A stretch of 64,000 nucleotides of DNA from Trametes villosa (lineage: Eukaryota > Basidiomycota > Agaricomycetes > Polyporales > Polyporaceae): the NCBI GenBank assembly GCA_002964805.2, contig PUDQ02000001.1:5294001-5358000 (forward strand), in the 5' to 3' direction. The notes under the pieces were generated by a model. The model did not search any database, was not told the DNA's origin, and worked only from the letters and a program-made list of their open reading frames with translations. Shown piece after piece: positions 21,128-31,409 of this stretch. Position 1 is the first letter of the stretch, and each line of letters starts with the position of its first letter. Made by a program: the position numbers and the translations under genes.

Positions 21128-21423
21128 ACTCGCTGCGGAAAGCTGCATTCAACGCCCCGGACTCCGAGTTCGTGTAGCGCAGGAAGGTGAGTAGTACTAG
21201 CAGACATGACGTAACTGGCGAGTTCACGGAGGCGGCGATGGCAAATAGCAAGGCGATGAGACAGACTTGACTCACGATAGTGAGGACGCCGCAGAGAGCG
21301 TTGAGCACGTCGAACCTGGCGCGTGCCAGGATCCCCAACCAGCGCGATACGCACGGTGAGTAACTATCGTTCCATATATGTCTCGAGAATTGCGCGGTGC
21401 TAACGGAAATTTCTCTCAAACAT
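21128..21423 (-). pseudogene. Possible remnant of a multi-TM protein
   Basis: The minus strand holds hydrophobic stretches with plausible exon borders: FDVLNALCGVLTI after an acceptor near 21320 with a GTGAGT donor behind it, then a region reading CLIALLFAIAASVNSPVTSC. It could be the 5' part of block A's ancestral gene or the 3' part of a gene with the ORF just upstream. I cannot close a reading frame through it. Confidence 0.3.
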
Positions 21424-21993
21424 CTAGTCGGAATCAAGAGCAAGGTAGGGAGATTGCGCCTCCCTTGCAGCGAGGTCGGTACACACCCACCAGAGCTGCT
21501 GCACCATCAGGCACAGCACCACGCACGCCGCGCCCAGCAGGCCCATGTACACCCTCCCCAGCCACTCCCGCTTCTCCCGCACGCACTCCTGGATCTCCAC
21601 GTCGCGCTGCTCGAGCGCGCCCCACACCTCCGCCGCGGACCACCGTTCGTGCTCAGACCCGACGAGGCGCGCATGGTCGCCGCGTACGTTCAGCAGGATG
21701 ATCGCCTTGCAGAGCTCGTCTTCCGCGGACCACCGATCGTGCTTCTTGGATCCCGATTCCGGACAGTGTCGCGGGCGCGCGGTGTTCTTCAGGTGCGCGA
21801 GCGGCAGGCCCTTGACGCGCAGGACAGTCTCGATCGCAAGCCTGAACTCGGGCCAGTTGTCGCAGCCCAGTCGCAGGTGTGCGGGGAGGAAGATTTCCGA
21901 AGCCAGAATGCAGCCGGGGTGGATCGGAGAGTGCGATGTCTGGCTCGATGACCTCTCGCGGTATTCGAGGTCAATGCTTCCCATGTTCTCCAT
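21424..21993 (-). CDS. Gag/UBN2-like domain protein with C-terminal membrane anchor
   Basis: Uninterrupted 189-aa frame starting MENMGSIDLEYRERSSSQTS. Residues about 36-130 resemble the N-terminal Gag-type (UBN2/DUF4219) domain of fungal Ty1/copia-like elements. They contain LRLGCDNWPEFRLAIETVLR followed by KGLPLAHLK, then WSAEDELCKAIILLNV and a second W..AEVW.ALEQRD block. Residues about 147-170 form one strong hydrophobic helix (MGLLGAACVVLCLMVQQLWW) followed by a short polar tail. No protease, integrase, reverse transcriptase, zinc knuckle or LTR is visible nearby. It is either a domesticated or captured Gag fragment or a relic that happens to remain open. Family call is by pattern only. 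Confidence 0.5.
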   Translation of the reverse strand: MENMGSIDLEYRERSSSQTSHSPIHPGCILASEIFLPAHLRLGCDNWPEFRLAIETVLRVKGLPLAHLKNTARPRHCPESGSKKHDRWSAEDELCKAIILLNVRGDHARLVGSEHERWSAAEVWGALEQRDVEIQECVREKREWLGRVYMGLLGAACVVLCLMVQQLWWVCTDLAAREAQSPYLALDSD

Positions 21994-22468
21994 GTCTATG
22001 CGAACGAGCGATCCGAGTGAGCGTGGCGCCGTGGACTAGTTATCGTTCTCTTACCTTGGAAATACGATACGAGAGAAGCTCTTTGTGCGTCCGAGAAAAG
22101 TGGGCGCAGATCCAGCGAATCGAACTCTCCGCATTTGCCACCGGCTGACTCCTTTATACACTGCGACATCCCCGAGGCAAGCGTTGTGCCACTGGTGAAC
22201 AACATCCGAGCGGGACAAAAGGGGCTTTGGAAAGGCCACACCCTGCCACACCATATGAATTGCGCGCACCTTCCTGCAAGTCGGCGGAAAATGAGACGTT
22301 TATACCGAGGTCACCGAAAGACCCTTTGAGAAATCGCGTCGCGTCGCGGCACGTCCGCCCCTGGAATGAAGCTGATGCTTCGAACATTGGCTAATCATTG
22401 CGCACGCCCGGCGAAAATAACAGCCAGTACAGTCGCGCAGAATGCGAACCACTACACACGTACTACGC
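21994..22468. other. Spacer between Gag-like ORF and nitrate reductase 3' end
   Basis: 475 bp, no supported coding sequence. It would hold the promoter of the Gag-like ORF and the 3' flank of the reductase gene. Confidence 0.4.
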
Positions 22469-25400
22469 TCAGTATCCGAAGATCGTCTTGCCGTCTTCGA
22501 AGCCCATCTCCTGCAGCCCCGGCAATGCGGCCTTCTCAATGAGGCCAGGAGGACCGCACAGAAATGCCGCGACATTGGAGCCGGCGGGGTAGAAGTGCTT
22601 CTCCCTACACGGCATTATATAGCGTTAGATTTCCATAATGTCTTGTACGGGGACACACGTACATGATCTGCCGGTCGAGGCGACCCTCCGAGTACTGCAA
22701 CATCCGTGGTCACGGTCAGCACTCGAGGACGCGTCGTGCGGGTGTACATATCGCGTACATGTATTTGAACTGTCTCTTTCGGCGGGCACGAGATGACGTG
22801 CCATATCTTGAACCTCTCGGGATGTTCTTTGGCATATTTCTGCAGCTCGTCGCGCATTAGGATATCGTCGTGAGTTTTGTTACTGATGCAACAGAGATCA
22901 GCGGGCGTTGCAAACTTGTAGGGGCCGCAGACGCATACCTGTCAATGAGAGAGACGAGGGTCTTGTCTGAGGCGTCCGCCAAGATAGCATGAATTAGCTG
23001 CCAGTGGGGAGTCAGCCCGCTCCCGCCCGCCACCAGGTTGACCTGTACACAGAGGTTCAGTTTCCGGAAATCGAGGGTATTCGCTCAATAGTAAAGACCT
23101 TGTCAAAGTGGTACGCAGTCCCCTCGATGTCGAAGTCGCCATGTCCCTTGTAGGTGATCCCTCCGGACGGGCCGCGAATATCGATCTCCTCGCCTGTAGG
23201 TAACGTAGGTCGAGCGTCAGTAAGGAGAAACTCCCCGCTGTAGTGCGACCGTCGCACACTGCGACGTACCCTCCACCATACAGTCTAGGTAGTTTGACAC
23301 CGTCCCTCCGGGCGGGAAGGGGCAGTCGGCCGAGGGGAGATAAGTCTTGACGAGGAGGTCGAACGTCCCGTCGTCTTCGCTAGGAAGCACAGGGCGGATC
23401 GGCGTGTAGCTCCGTAAGACCGCTTGGTCCGTGAAGTGCACCGAGATCTGGACGTGGCGACCGACGGGCAGCTGGAGCGAACCGGGGCTTCCATCGTCCT
23501 TGCGCGGGAGTTCGAACGTGTACACTCTACAATTCCTCCACGATTCAGCGCATACACACGTCGCATAGTGGTCGCCGCCTACGCACCTCGTGTCGGAGGA
23601 AACTTCCTTTCGTTTGACGAGCCTCGCTTGCGTGAAGAGGTCGGGTTGAAGCGCGGCGCCCTTACGCTCGGCTTTGATCTTCGCCAGCTCCTTCGCTGCC
23701 CGTACCGCGTCTTCTTCCATGGCCTTGATGCCGTCGTCCGATAGCATGCCAATCAGGCACTCGTCGCGCTTACCGTTGGCATCTAAATTGATGTTCAGCA
23801 TCGTCGGAAGCCTAGCAAGGTACAGCGCCGGGCTCACAGTTGTCGTGAATGCCCTTATACTATTGATAGATTTATTAGAATACGTTAAGATCATGTCGCT
23901 AATAAACACGTACCTCGTTGGTAACGTCGACAGTCGCCTTGCCGGCATACGCCAGGATCGCGTTCGCTCCTCCCGGGTGCCAGGACAGTACGGATGTCAC
24001 GTCGTACACCTTATTGTCTAGAATGAGCCACGCGTCGTCCTAGATCCGTGTCAGCATCCCGATAGGCTTCGGATTCGGTACGCCAGAGAGGGGAGCCGGC
24101 AATCCTGTATGTGCACACCTTGGTGTTGTGCTTCGAGATCTCCTCCAACGAGAACGTCTTCAGCTTCTCGTCCGCGCTCGGCTTGCTCTCTTCGGTAGCG
24201 GGTGGCTTCATCCATCCGCCGTCTCCGTTCCCAGGTGCAACGGGGTGCTGGAATTGGATCACCGGGAGCATCGTCTTCTCGTCTTGAATGACTCGCGGTC
24301 GGACGCGGTACCACGCGTTGCTGACACGCGGAGTGTTAGTTTTGCAAGGACGCGGCGGGTTCATTGAGACGCGTACTTCATCATGCCCTATGCAAGAAGG
24401 AGGTGAGTTCTGCCTAAGAGCGCGTCTACGTCGATGCGATACTTACCATCAAGTTCCTACACGAAACCCCGGAGAGCATGTCAGCGCCGTAAAGAGTTGG
24501 ATATCTGCGCGACGTACCAAGATATATGTTCGGGCTGGTAGTTCTTCCTACTATCCTGGGCCCGCACGACGATCTCGAACGCGTCGACCAAGTCTTGCAG
24601 CTTCACTTCACATGACCTAGCCCAAGTTACAGTGCGCGTTAGGCCGTTCGGGCGAGAGTGCTTACCAAAATATCCACGTCCAGTATTTCTCCCCGTGACT
24701 ACAAATGAACCAATCAGTCCGCGCGCCCCGAGTTTACCTGTAAAACATACCGAAGGGGCGAGTCCGTGAAGCGACGGAAGCAGTACTTCCATGTCTTGCC
24801 CCCGTCCAGCGAAAGCTCGACGCGATCTACACGATCTCCCCCACCGCTGAACGCGTACCCTTTAACGGTGTACGTGGCGTCGAGGCAGCCCTTCGTGGAG
24901 AGCGGGATCCGCTCGTCGTGAGTTGGTTTCACGATAACTGATTGCAAAGACTAGGCTTCTATCAGCATTAGGTCGAGGCGGCCATCCTGGAGAGTTCGCT
25001 GACCTGTTCCCAGCACGCAGTGCTCTCGTGGTGAAAGAACGCGCTTGCGTAGGGGTGATCGCGAGAGTCGATGAATGTAGGGACGACACGGTTGTCCCAT
25101 ATGTCTAGCAGCGCCGCGGTCAGTACACGGGTGGATATTTGCCAAATCGAGCTAGACGAACGATAGTGAGAGCGATTAGGCTCTTTCGTCACCCAAATCT
25201 ATGTCCGTTCTGTAAGACTGTAGAATTTGCTCGTCGGACGGTGCCTACCTTCTTGAGCCACTTCACTTGCCGGCCGCCCACAAATCCTGGTATGATGATT
25301 CGCAACGGCTGAAGGATAGATAGATGTCAGCGTTGCGAACGGACCTCGCGGTGACGAGCGACTCACGTATCCGTGATCCGGGTGCAACACTCGCCCGTTC

Positions 25401-27010
25401 ATGCCGAACACGAGCATCACATCGTTGGCGGGATTCATCGCATGCATGAGCGGGATGGAGGTCGCGTACGGTCCTTCGGAGGGCTCATCCGCGCCCTCGA
25501 AGTTGAGGTACCTGCACGACGAATCAGGGATCGAGGCTCAAGCGAAGGCACGCAACTCGACATACCATCTCTCTTCGTCTGGCTGGTCCTGGAGACCGCA
25601 TGCAAGCAAAACGTCCCGGACAAGGACCCCGCGCCAGAGACACGTAGACATGCTCGCGGCGGACCAGTTGAACGCCGCGGATTTCTTGATCATGTTGACC
25701 TCCTTCCGACGATCTGTCGCGACGAGCATCCTGTCAGTAATCACATTCAAGCGGATACGTGAACAAGCGTACTTCCGTCGCACCCAAAGGTAACGGGAAT
25801 CTCGATAACCCTAAGATCGCCGGAGCTCAACTCGACCATCGACCAGCCCTTCGGTTTTGATATCAGCTCCGGAGGGTCCGAGAAAATCGAGAGTGTATGC
25901 GTCTCCCAAGTGAGCTGCGGGACAGAGGCATGACTCCGGACGTAGTGGAGCCTAGCGAGGAGTCAAACTCGAAAGATATAGTAGCTAGTATGTTCAGCTT
26001 ACTTCGTTGGTGTGATCATGCCAGCTTCGAATAGCCTCAGGAGGTCCGCTTCGGCGTTGAGGGGATGTTTGCCCGTCAAACGAAGAAGTTCTGTCGAGCG
26101 TGGTATCCACGAGTCGGGTGTACTCCTGAATGGATATAAGACGGACGCCGAGAGAGTGTGTCGGGAGGAGCTCACTGGTCGTCGATGCTGAGTCGGCTCT
26201 CGAGCTGCTGCAGGGCGTCGCTGTCGAGCAACTTCAGCTCTCCGCTAGGACGACCGGGGTTGTTCTTGAACGATGCGACCATGTGCATCTCCGCAAGAAG
26301 CTTTTCGATGAACTTGTGCTGCTCGTCGGAGAGCGGGGGATTCTGCGGCTGATCCTTGGACTTGCTGCCCTCGTCGCCCTTCTGTTCGTCAGACGAGGCC
26401 ATTCCGGACGAAATTGAGGACGCAGATGTAGAGGAAGAGGGTGATGACTTGTCGTCGCGCTTCTTTCCCGGCCACGTCTGCTCTTTGATTTCGCTCTCGG
26501 CCACGGGAAGCACGTAGCGCGCGAACGCGTGATTCTAGACACGGTCAGTAAATGCGGAGCAGGTAGGGGATACGCAAACTCTCGCACTCTAGGGTACAAT
26601 ATCTTGAAGCTATGTTAGTGCGACTCGTTAGCATGATTCAGACAGCGTGGACAGTCAGAATGTGCTCACTTGGTAGACGCGGCCTTGACGTCCCGGACGC
26701 TCGCAAAGGTGTCGTCCCTCTCGAGCTTGACGCGCCAGTCCAAGTCTTCTCCGTCAGAGCTTTCGGCGCGCTTTGCAGCCGCTGGTGCCATAGCAGACGC
26801 GTCGTAGTCCATCTCCATCATGCCATACATACCTGCCCGGCGGTTTGTTTCGCCTCCATTTTGTTCGACATAGCCGCCTGGCCTGTGCCTGTCAAGGCGG
26901 TTCGAGCCATCGGCACAGTGTGCGGCCTCGTATGCTTCGGGGGCGGACAACTGCACGTCGTGGGTCTTCGGCCACGGGGTCGACAACGTCTCCTTCGTCC
27001 AGGCGGGCAT
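22469..27010 (-). CDS. niaD: Assimilatory nitrate reductase [NAD(P)H]
   Basis: Reduces nitrate to nitrite in the cytosol via Mo-cofactor, heme and FAD. 25 exons, 1055 aa: 27010-26670, 26609-26588, 26534-26176, 26125-26003, 25951-25773, 25713-25566, 25511-25367, 25308-25249, 25198-25162, 25104-25004, 24950-24751, 24698-24666, 24616-24518, 24456-24447, 24387-24371, 24320-24119, 24039-23914, 23859-23838, 23782-23587, 23526-23270, 23193-23099, 23042-22939, 22882-22759, 22694-22663, 22604-22469. Mo domain from STPDSWIPRSTELLRLTGKHP; Mo-ligand Cys about 339 (CDGNRRKEV). Cytochrome b5 has HPGG (His 713) and a second heme His 739. FAD motif RSYTP (845-849); NADPH motifs GGSGLTP and CGPPGLIEKA (Cys 1027). 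The first ~240 residues are an extra Ser/acidic extension. ATG 27010 is preferred over in-frame 27073, which lies only about 7 bp from the TATA box. The donor of exon 23 is the least certain. Confidence 0.93.
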
Positions 27011-27079
27011 GAGCGCAGGAGCAGCGGAAGATGGAAAAGCAGGGAATTGCGAACTCCTCGAGTGACACTGCATTGAACA

Positions 27080-27086
27080 TTTTATA
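27080..27086 (-). promoter_or_regulatory. TATA box of nitrate reductase
   Basis: TATAAAA on the minus strand 70 bp before the chosen ATG (27010). Its closeness to the upstream in-frame ATG (27073) is the argument for the downstream start. Confidence 0.55.
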
Positions 27087-27804
27087 CAGTCCCTACAGCT
27101 TGGGGCACTGTGAAATGTTCAGCGGGAATGACGTACGGCTTGTTCGACCTTTCTCCATCGGGCAGGTGAGTGACCTTATTAAGCCCAGCAGGTGTCTCGT
27201 TATCCTCGAAGGCTTCCTAGAGACGAAGAATTACATGAGGTCACCTTGGAATTTAGATTGTCAGTATTTGTTGTATGCGCAAAGACCTGCAACGAAGGAC
27301 CGACCAGTAGTACGATTCATCCTGTAGGCTCGGCGGCGAACAATCTGACGTCCAGTGCTTGGATTGGTGAGCACACTGCTGAGCTATGCCTCGCGAGATC
27401 ATATAGGTGCCTTATTGAAGAACAGAGCGCCGATCGCTAGCTTTTGGTAGCAGTGCAAAAGTGAACTTGGAGGACGACGCGAACTTCGCGAGCCGCGAGG
27501 ACGTGGGCGCCTACCAGGAGAATGCGCTCACGTGATGCCGCCGCGTGTCTTCGCCGACTCGACGTCTCTTCCGACTTGAGTCCCTCCCTCGCACCGTGCC
27601 TGCGCGTCATGGCGTGCAGACTCTTGTGCTGGAGAACAAACACGTAACCGTGGAATATCGTGATGCTGATTGCTCCATTTTTGTACGCTAACTTGGAGCC
27701 ATATCCGCAGACGTCGGGAATGCGCTCAGTACAGGTTTCGGAGCCCCTAGTATCCGACGCCGGTTTGCATGGCCGCACTGAGAACATGAACTAGGCTATG
27801 ACAA
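27087..27804. promoter_or_regulatory. Nitrate reductase upstream region / HET gene 3' flank
   Basis: 718 bp between the HET gene stop and the reductase TATA box. One GATAA core is read on the minus strand at 27204-27200, the type of site bound by AreA/Nit2 nitrogen regulators, but a single core is weak evidence. No gene is supported. Confidence 0.35.
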
Positions 27805-30800
27805 TCACTTCAACAACACCTTCCTGAGTCCCATCAAACGTAACACTGGTAGATCAGGCCCAGTTGGAAGTGTGTCCCTTTCGCGGTAGAAGTCCTCCGG
27901 CTCCAGATTCGCAGCTTCGAAATGGCCAGGAGCGATGTAGTTGAGAGACCAAGGTTCGTCCTGAGTCGTCGCGTCTGCATGCCGATCTCCTGGCCCTTGG
28001 TCGGTGTTGATCCCCCCACTTGACCCCGGGTTGACATGTGGATCGGTCCGGTACACAGCAGCACAGGGTATGGCCAAGACAAGACTCGATGCGAAGTCGT
28101 TCGTACAGATGAGGTGATCGAAGCAAAGCGTGTCGGGGACGCCAAGTTTGAACCATAACAAAACCCTAAACGTCGTCGTCTGGTCCAGATCGGGGCAGCG
28201 AACGTCGATGCGGACATAGGCAGCCCGTTCATCGTTCTGAGATCCGAGCCCATTACGGTTCTGGTACGTCTCTGGCACTTCCACAGGGGGCTCCAGAGCC
28301 GCGATGAGGTATTCGGCGACGAGTCCATCCTCCGTGCATAATCCCGGGGCCGTCCCCATGGGAGGGAACCATGGCAGGCCAATGCCGCCCGTCAGGGAGT
28401 GCGGCGCCCAGGAGAACCCGGGTAACCCAATCCGGGGCTGAGAACCTTGGAACGGGAGCTGCCGTGACACTGTACGCTGCTGAAGTAAGAACGTGCGCAT
28501 CCGTCGCTGCGCGGCGTGGGGCCCAGTGATTTCGAGGAGCATTGAGATGTCGAGCTTGAACAGGCTTGCAACGGCAACGAGTTCATCTTCCGGCTTAGTT
28601 GTTCTGCGCCGGTGGAGGAGCCTCACGATCTCTTCAGGCGGCGCATTGCTAGCATCGCTTCCGGGGTAGCGGGCCCGGAACGCAAGTAGGGGGAGTTTGT
28701 GGTATGCCGACCGACTGATTGTACTCTCCGAGTCGTCAAGTTCCGGCCATTTCTGCTGAAAATCAAACGGACCCTCCACGAACTCGAAGTACAGCTTGCG
28801 TGCAAGAAGGCCTTCCTGCAGCGTCCAGATGCGCCGGACCCATCCTGACGTCATGATCCTGAACAGGTTCTCCGTCCACGACTTGCTCTCCGAGCACTGC
28901 GACCGGATGCAGTCGTCGATCACCAGCACCGCGGCCGCGTCCCGGTACGTCCGCGCCATGAGCCGGATAGCCTGCTTCCGGAGGCCGCCGGCTCCGGGCA
29001 CGCACAGCGAGTCCATCCAGAACGCGCCGTGTTCGGGGTGGAGGCGGCGGACGAGCCCTGCGATGCGCTTCACCATGCAGGTTGGCAGCCCCTCCTCGGT
29101 GGTGCTCCCCATCCCGTCGGCCCAGACGTGGGATATGGCGACGTAGGGGACTTCGTGGGCAGGCCGGACACGGAGGGAAGTCCCGTCGTAGACGACCACG
29201 GGGATGGCCCCACCAGAGAGCAAAGCCCGGACCTCGTCCAGCGGCGGTTTGACGTAGGGGCAATGGCAGGTCGGGTCGACGTGACGCGGCACGTAGGCAT
29301 CGGTGTCGGTAACGGTATAGAACATGCACACCTCAGGCTCCTCCGTGCACTCCTCGTGTTCGTCGCGGGAGAACCTGATGTACGGAGGTAGTTGGGCCAT
29401 ATTGGAGATGTCTGCGGAGTGGGATGAGATTTCGGACAAGAATACCGGCGAGATTGCGCTCCGACACCATCCCGCACGGCGCATTTTGACCACGCAAACC
29501 TCCAATGTCGCTAAGTCAGCCAGGCTTATGGACGGTTCCAAGACCAGAGACTCCCAGTCACGGTCGTCAAGGCCACGGGCAGTGCATAGTATAGACACCG
29601 CATACCGCAGGAATTTGACCATGACGTTAATGGAGCCGACCACACCTTTCATGTTGTTGCGATCGAAGCCACCAGGGAATAGCGCGCTGGAGGGGAGCAT
29701 GGATTCCTCGTCGAGTGCCTGGAGTGCTCTGTCGAGAAGATGTACAATGGGACGGTGGTTCCAAGCGGCCGCTTCGACATCGCGATCCTTGAGCCTTCGG
29801 AGGATAAAGGAGGCTACAAGCTGCAGGATGCGAGCCCCGGATAGACCGGCATCTCCCTCGAGAAGCCCAGGGACAATGAGCAGAGACTCGGGGATCCGTA
29901 CGTGCATCACAGCTTCCAGGAGGCCGAAGGTCATGGCGCTAACCCAGAGTGCAGCATCGTCTCGGTAACTGTACACGCCCCCAGACTCCCGACGGATTGC
30001 CGTATAGCTGGACAAGGAGCTGCAGAAGGGGTGACCGTCATGGTGAGCGCCGAACCAGGGAATGTCGAGCGGAGTGCCGCCCCGCTCCCGCAAGTGCTCC
30101 ACCAATTCCAACTTGAAGGCCTCCGACCCGTTCTCGTCGACAAAGTCGTCCATGCTGAAAGACGGAGTTTCGAAACATGTGTGTTCTATGCACAACGGGA
30201 TAAACGTGAGATACACACAGCATCAAAGAGCATATATACTCACCTGGAATCTGGGACATCCGGGACAACTCCTCCTTCGACACGCGCGACCACGGTAGTG
30301 GCGACCAGTTAGCCGTAGTGGCTCGCCTAAGGCACTCGTATCTCCACGTACGTGCCATTACATCTAGAAAGAGGTTCTGGTATATGGTATCCTGTCCTGA
30401 TACCATGCATCCGCCAATGGCATCAGGGAGTTGAGGCGCAGCACCCAATACCCCTGATAGGATAAAGTTGAGCATCGAGTTTTGGAAAGTATCCGGTATC
30501 CCCTCCCGACGTATGTCACTCCTGGAGTCCGAGTCTGGTACGGGGCACACGTCAGCAAGAAGGTTGACCAGGGCCTGGAAGGATGCAAAAGAAAGGAGGG
30601 TAGACAGAGCAGGTGCGTGGGCGATAGCGACGATTGTCGATTTTGCTGATTCAGTATCGGATGCCGTGCTGGGGTAAGTCGCTTGCAGGTGTTGTATACA
30701 ATCGTCATAGAGACGATAGTACCGATCCGATCTGTCGACAGCGATTTCGATCTTGGTAGGGAAGTTCCAGATCTCCGCCCACGACAGGTGTACGAGGCCC

Positions 30801-31080
30801 GAGGGAGAGTCCGAGCGATCCTGGGCAGTAGGGAATGGTGATCGGTAAGTGCTGTTAAATCTCTGGTAGGGCGACGCACCACATCGGCATGAGCCTCTGC
30901 CTGAAAGGGGTAGCTGAAAGGATAAGCCGGGTAAGCTGGTATCCTCAGTGCAGAGGTTGGCCAACGCACCTCCGCATTAGATCTATCCGAGGTGTCGGAT
31001 AGTAATCCCCGCAAAGGACGTGCTATGCAAGAACGTCAATGAGAAACAGACAGCCTATCAATTTGAGTATCCCATACCAT
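27805..31080 (-). CDS. HET-domain protein (copy 1)
   Basis: Heterokaryon-incompatibility (HET) domain protein, the class that triggers cell death after non-self fusion in fungi. Exons 31080-31078 (the ATG only), 31022-30970, 30851-30244, 30185-27805; about 1014 aa. The HET domain lies at about 565-720: VPYVAISHVWADG, GAFWMDSLCVPG, QAIRLMARTYRDAAAVLVID, and SGWVRRIWTLQEGL. Just before it is a conserved segment with HVDPTCHCPYVKPPLDEVRA and VVVYDGTSLRVRPA. The N-terminal half is helical and unlike known domains. The C-terminus ends MGLRKVLLK. The neighbouring gene upstream is a full-length paralogue with the same exon plan. No NACHT/NB-ARC is seen. Confidence 0.85.
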
Positions 31081-31409
31081 GTCAGAATAGAGTACGGTGA
31101 AGACGGTGTCTGTGTTCGAGGTGCGAAGATAAGAGGGCCTGGAGTGAGCGTCTCTGAACCGCGCTCATGTGCATGTGAGGCGCGACGCGCGTATGGCGCA
31201 GCAGAGCTTTAGCTTTAGCGCGCGCCCCGCCCTGGCGCAGGCCGCCTCGCGAACGTGTCTACCTCGATCCGCCCCGTTCGAGACAGGATCGCTCGACGCC
31301 CTATTTTAGTACATGCATGAGTGCACAGCAAATAGATTCCTTGGTAGGCTCCTGCAACGGGATCCGACGACAATCCGCCTGACAAGGGCCTCCATAAGTA
31401 CTATGACAT
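31081..31409. promoter_or_regulatory. Spacer between tandem HET genes
   Basis: 329 bp holding the promoter of HET copy 1 and the 3' flank of copy 2. The first 60 bp upstream of each ATG-only exon are alike in the two paralogues (…CTCGAA.AC.GACATGGTATGGGATACT…), so promoter-proximal DNA was duplicated too. Confidence 0.5.

Noticed and set aside
23217..23948. A single large exon through 23948-23217 in nitrate reductase
   Set aside because: The frame is open, but it skips YKGIHDNY and RVYTFELP joints. Family alignment requires introns 23837-23783 and 23586-23527.
27011..27073. Upstream in-frame ATG (27073) as nitrate reductase start
   Set aside because: It is only about 7 bp from a good TATA box, so it would lie before the likely transcription start; ATG 27010 fits better.
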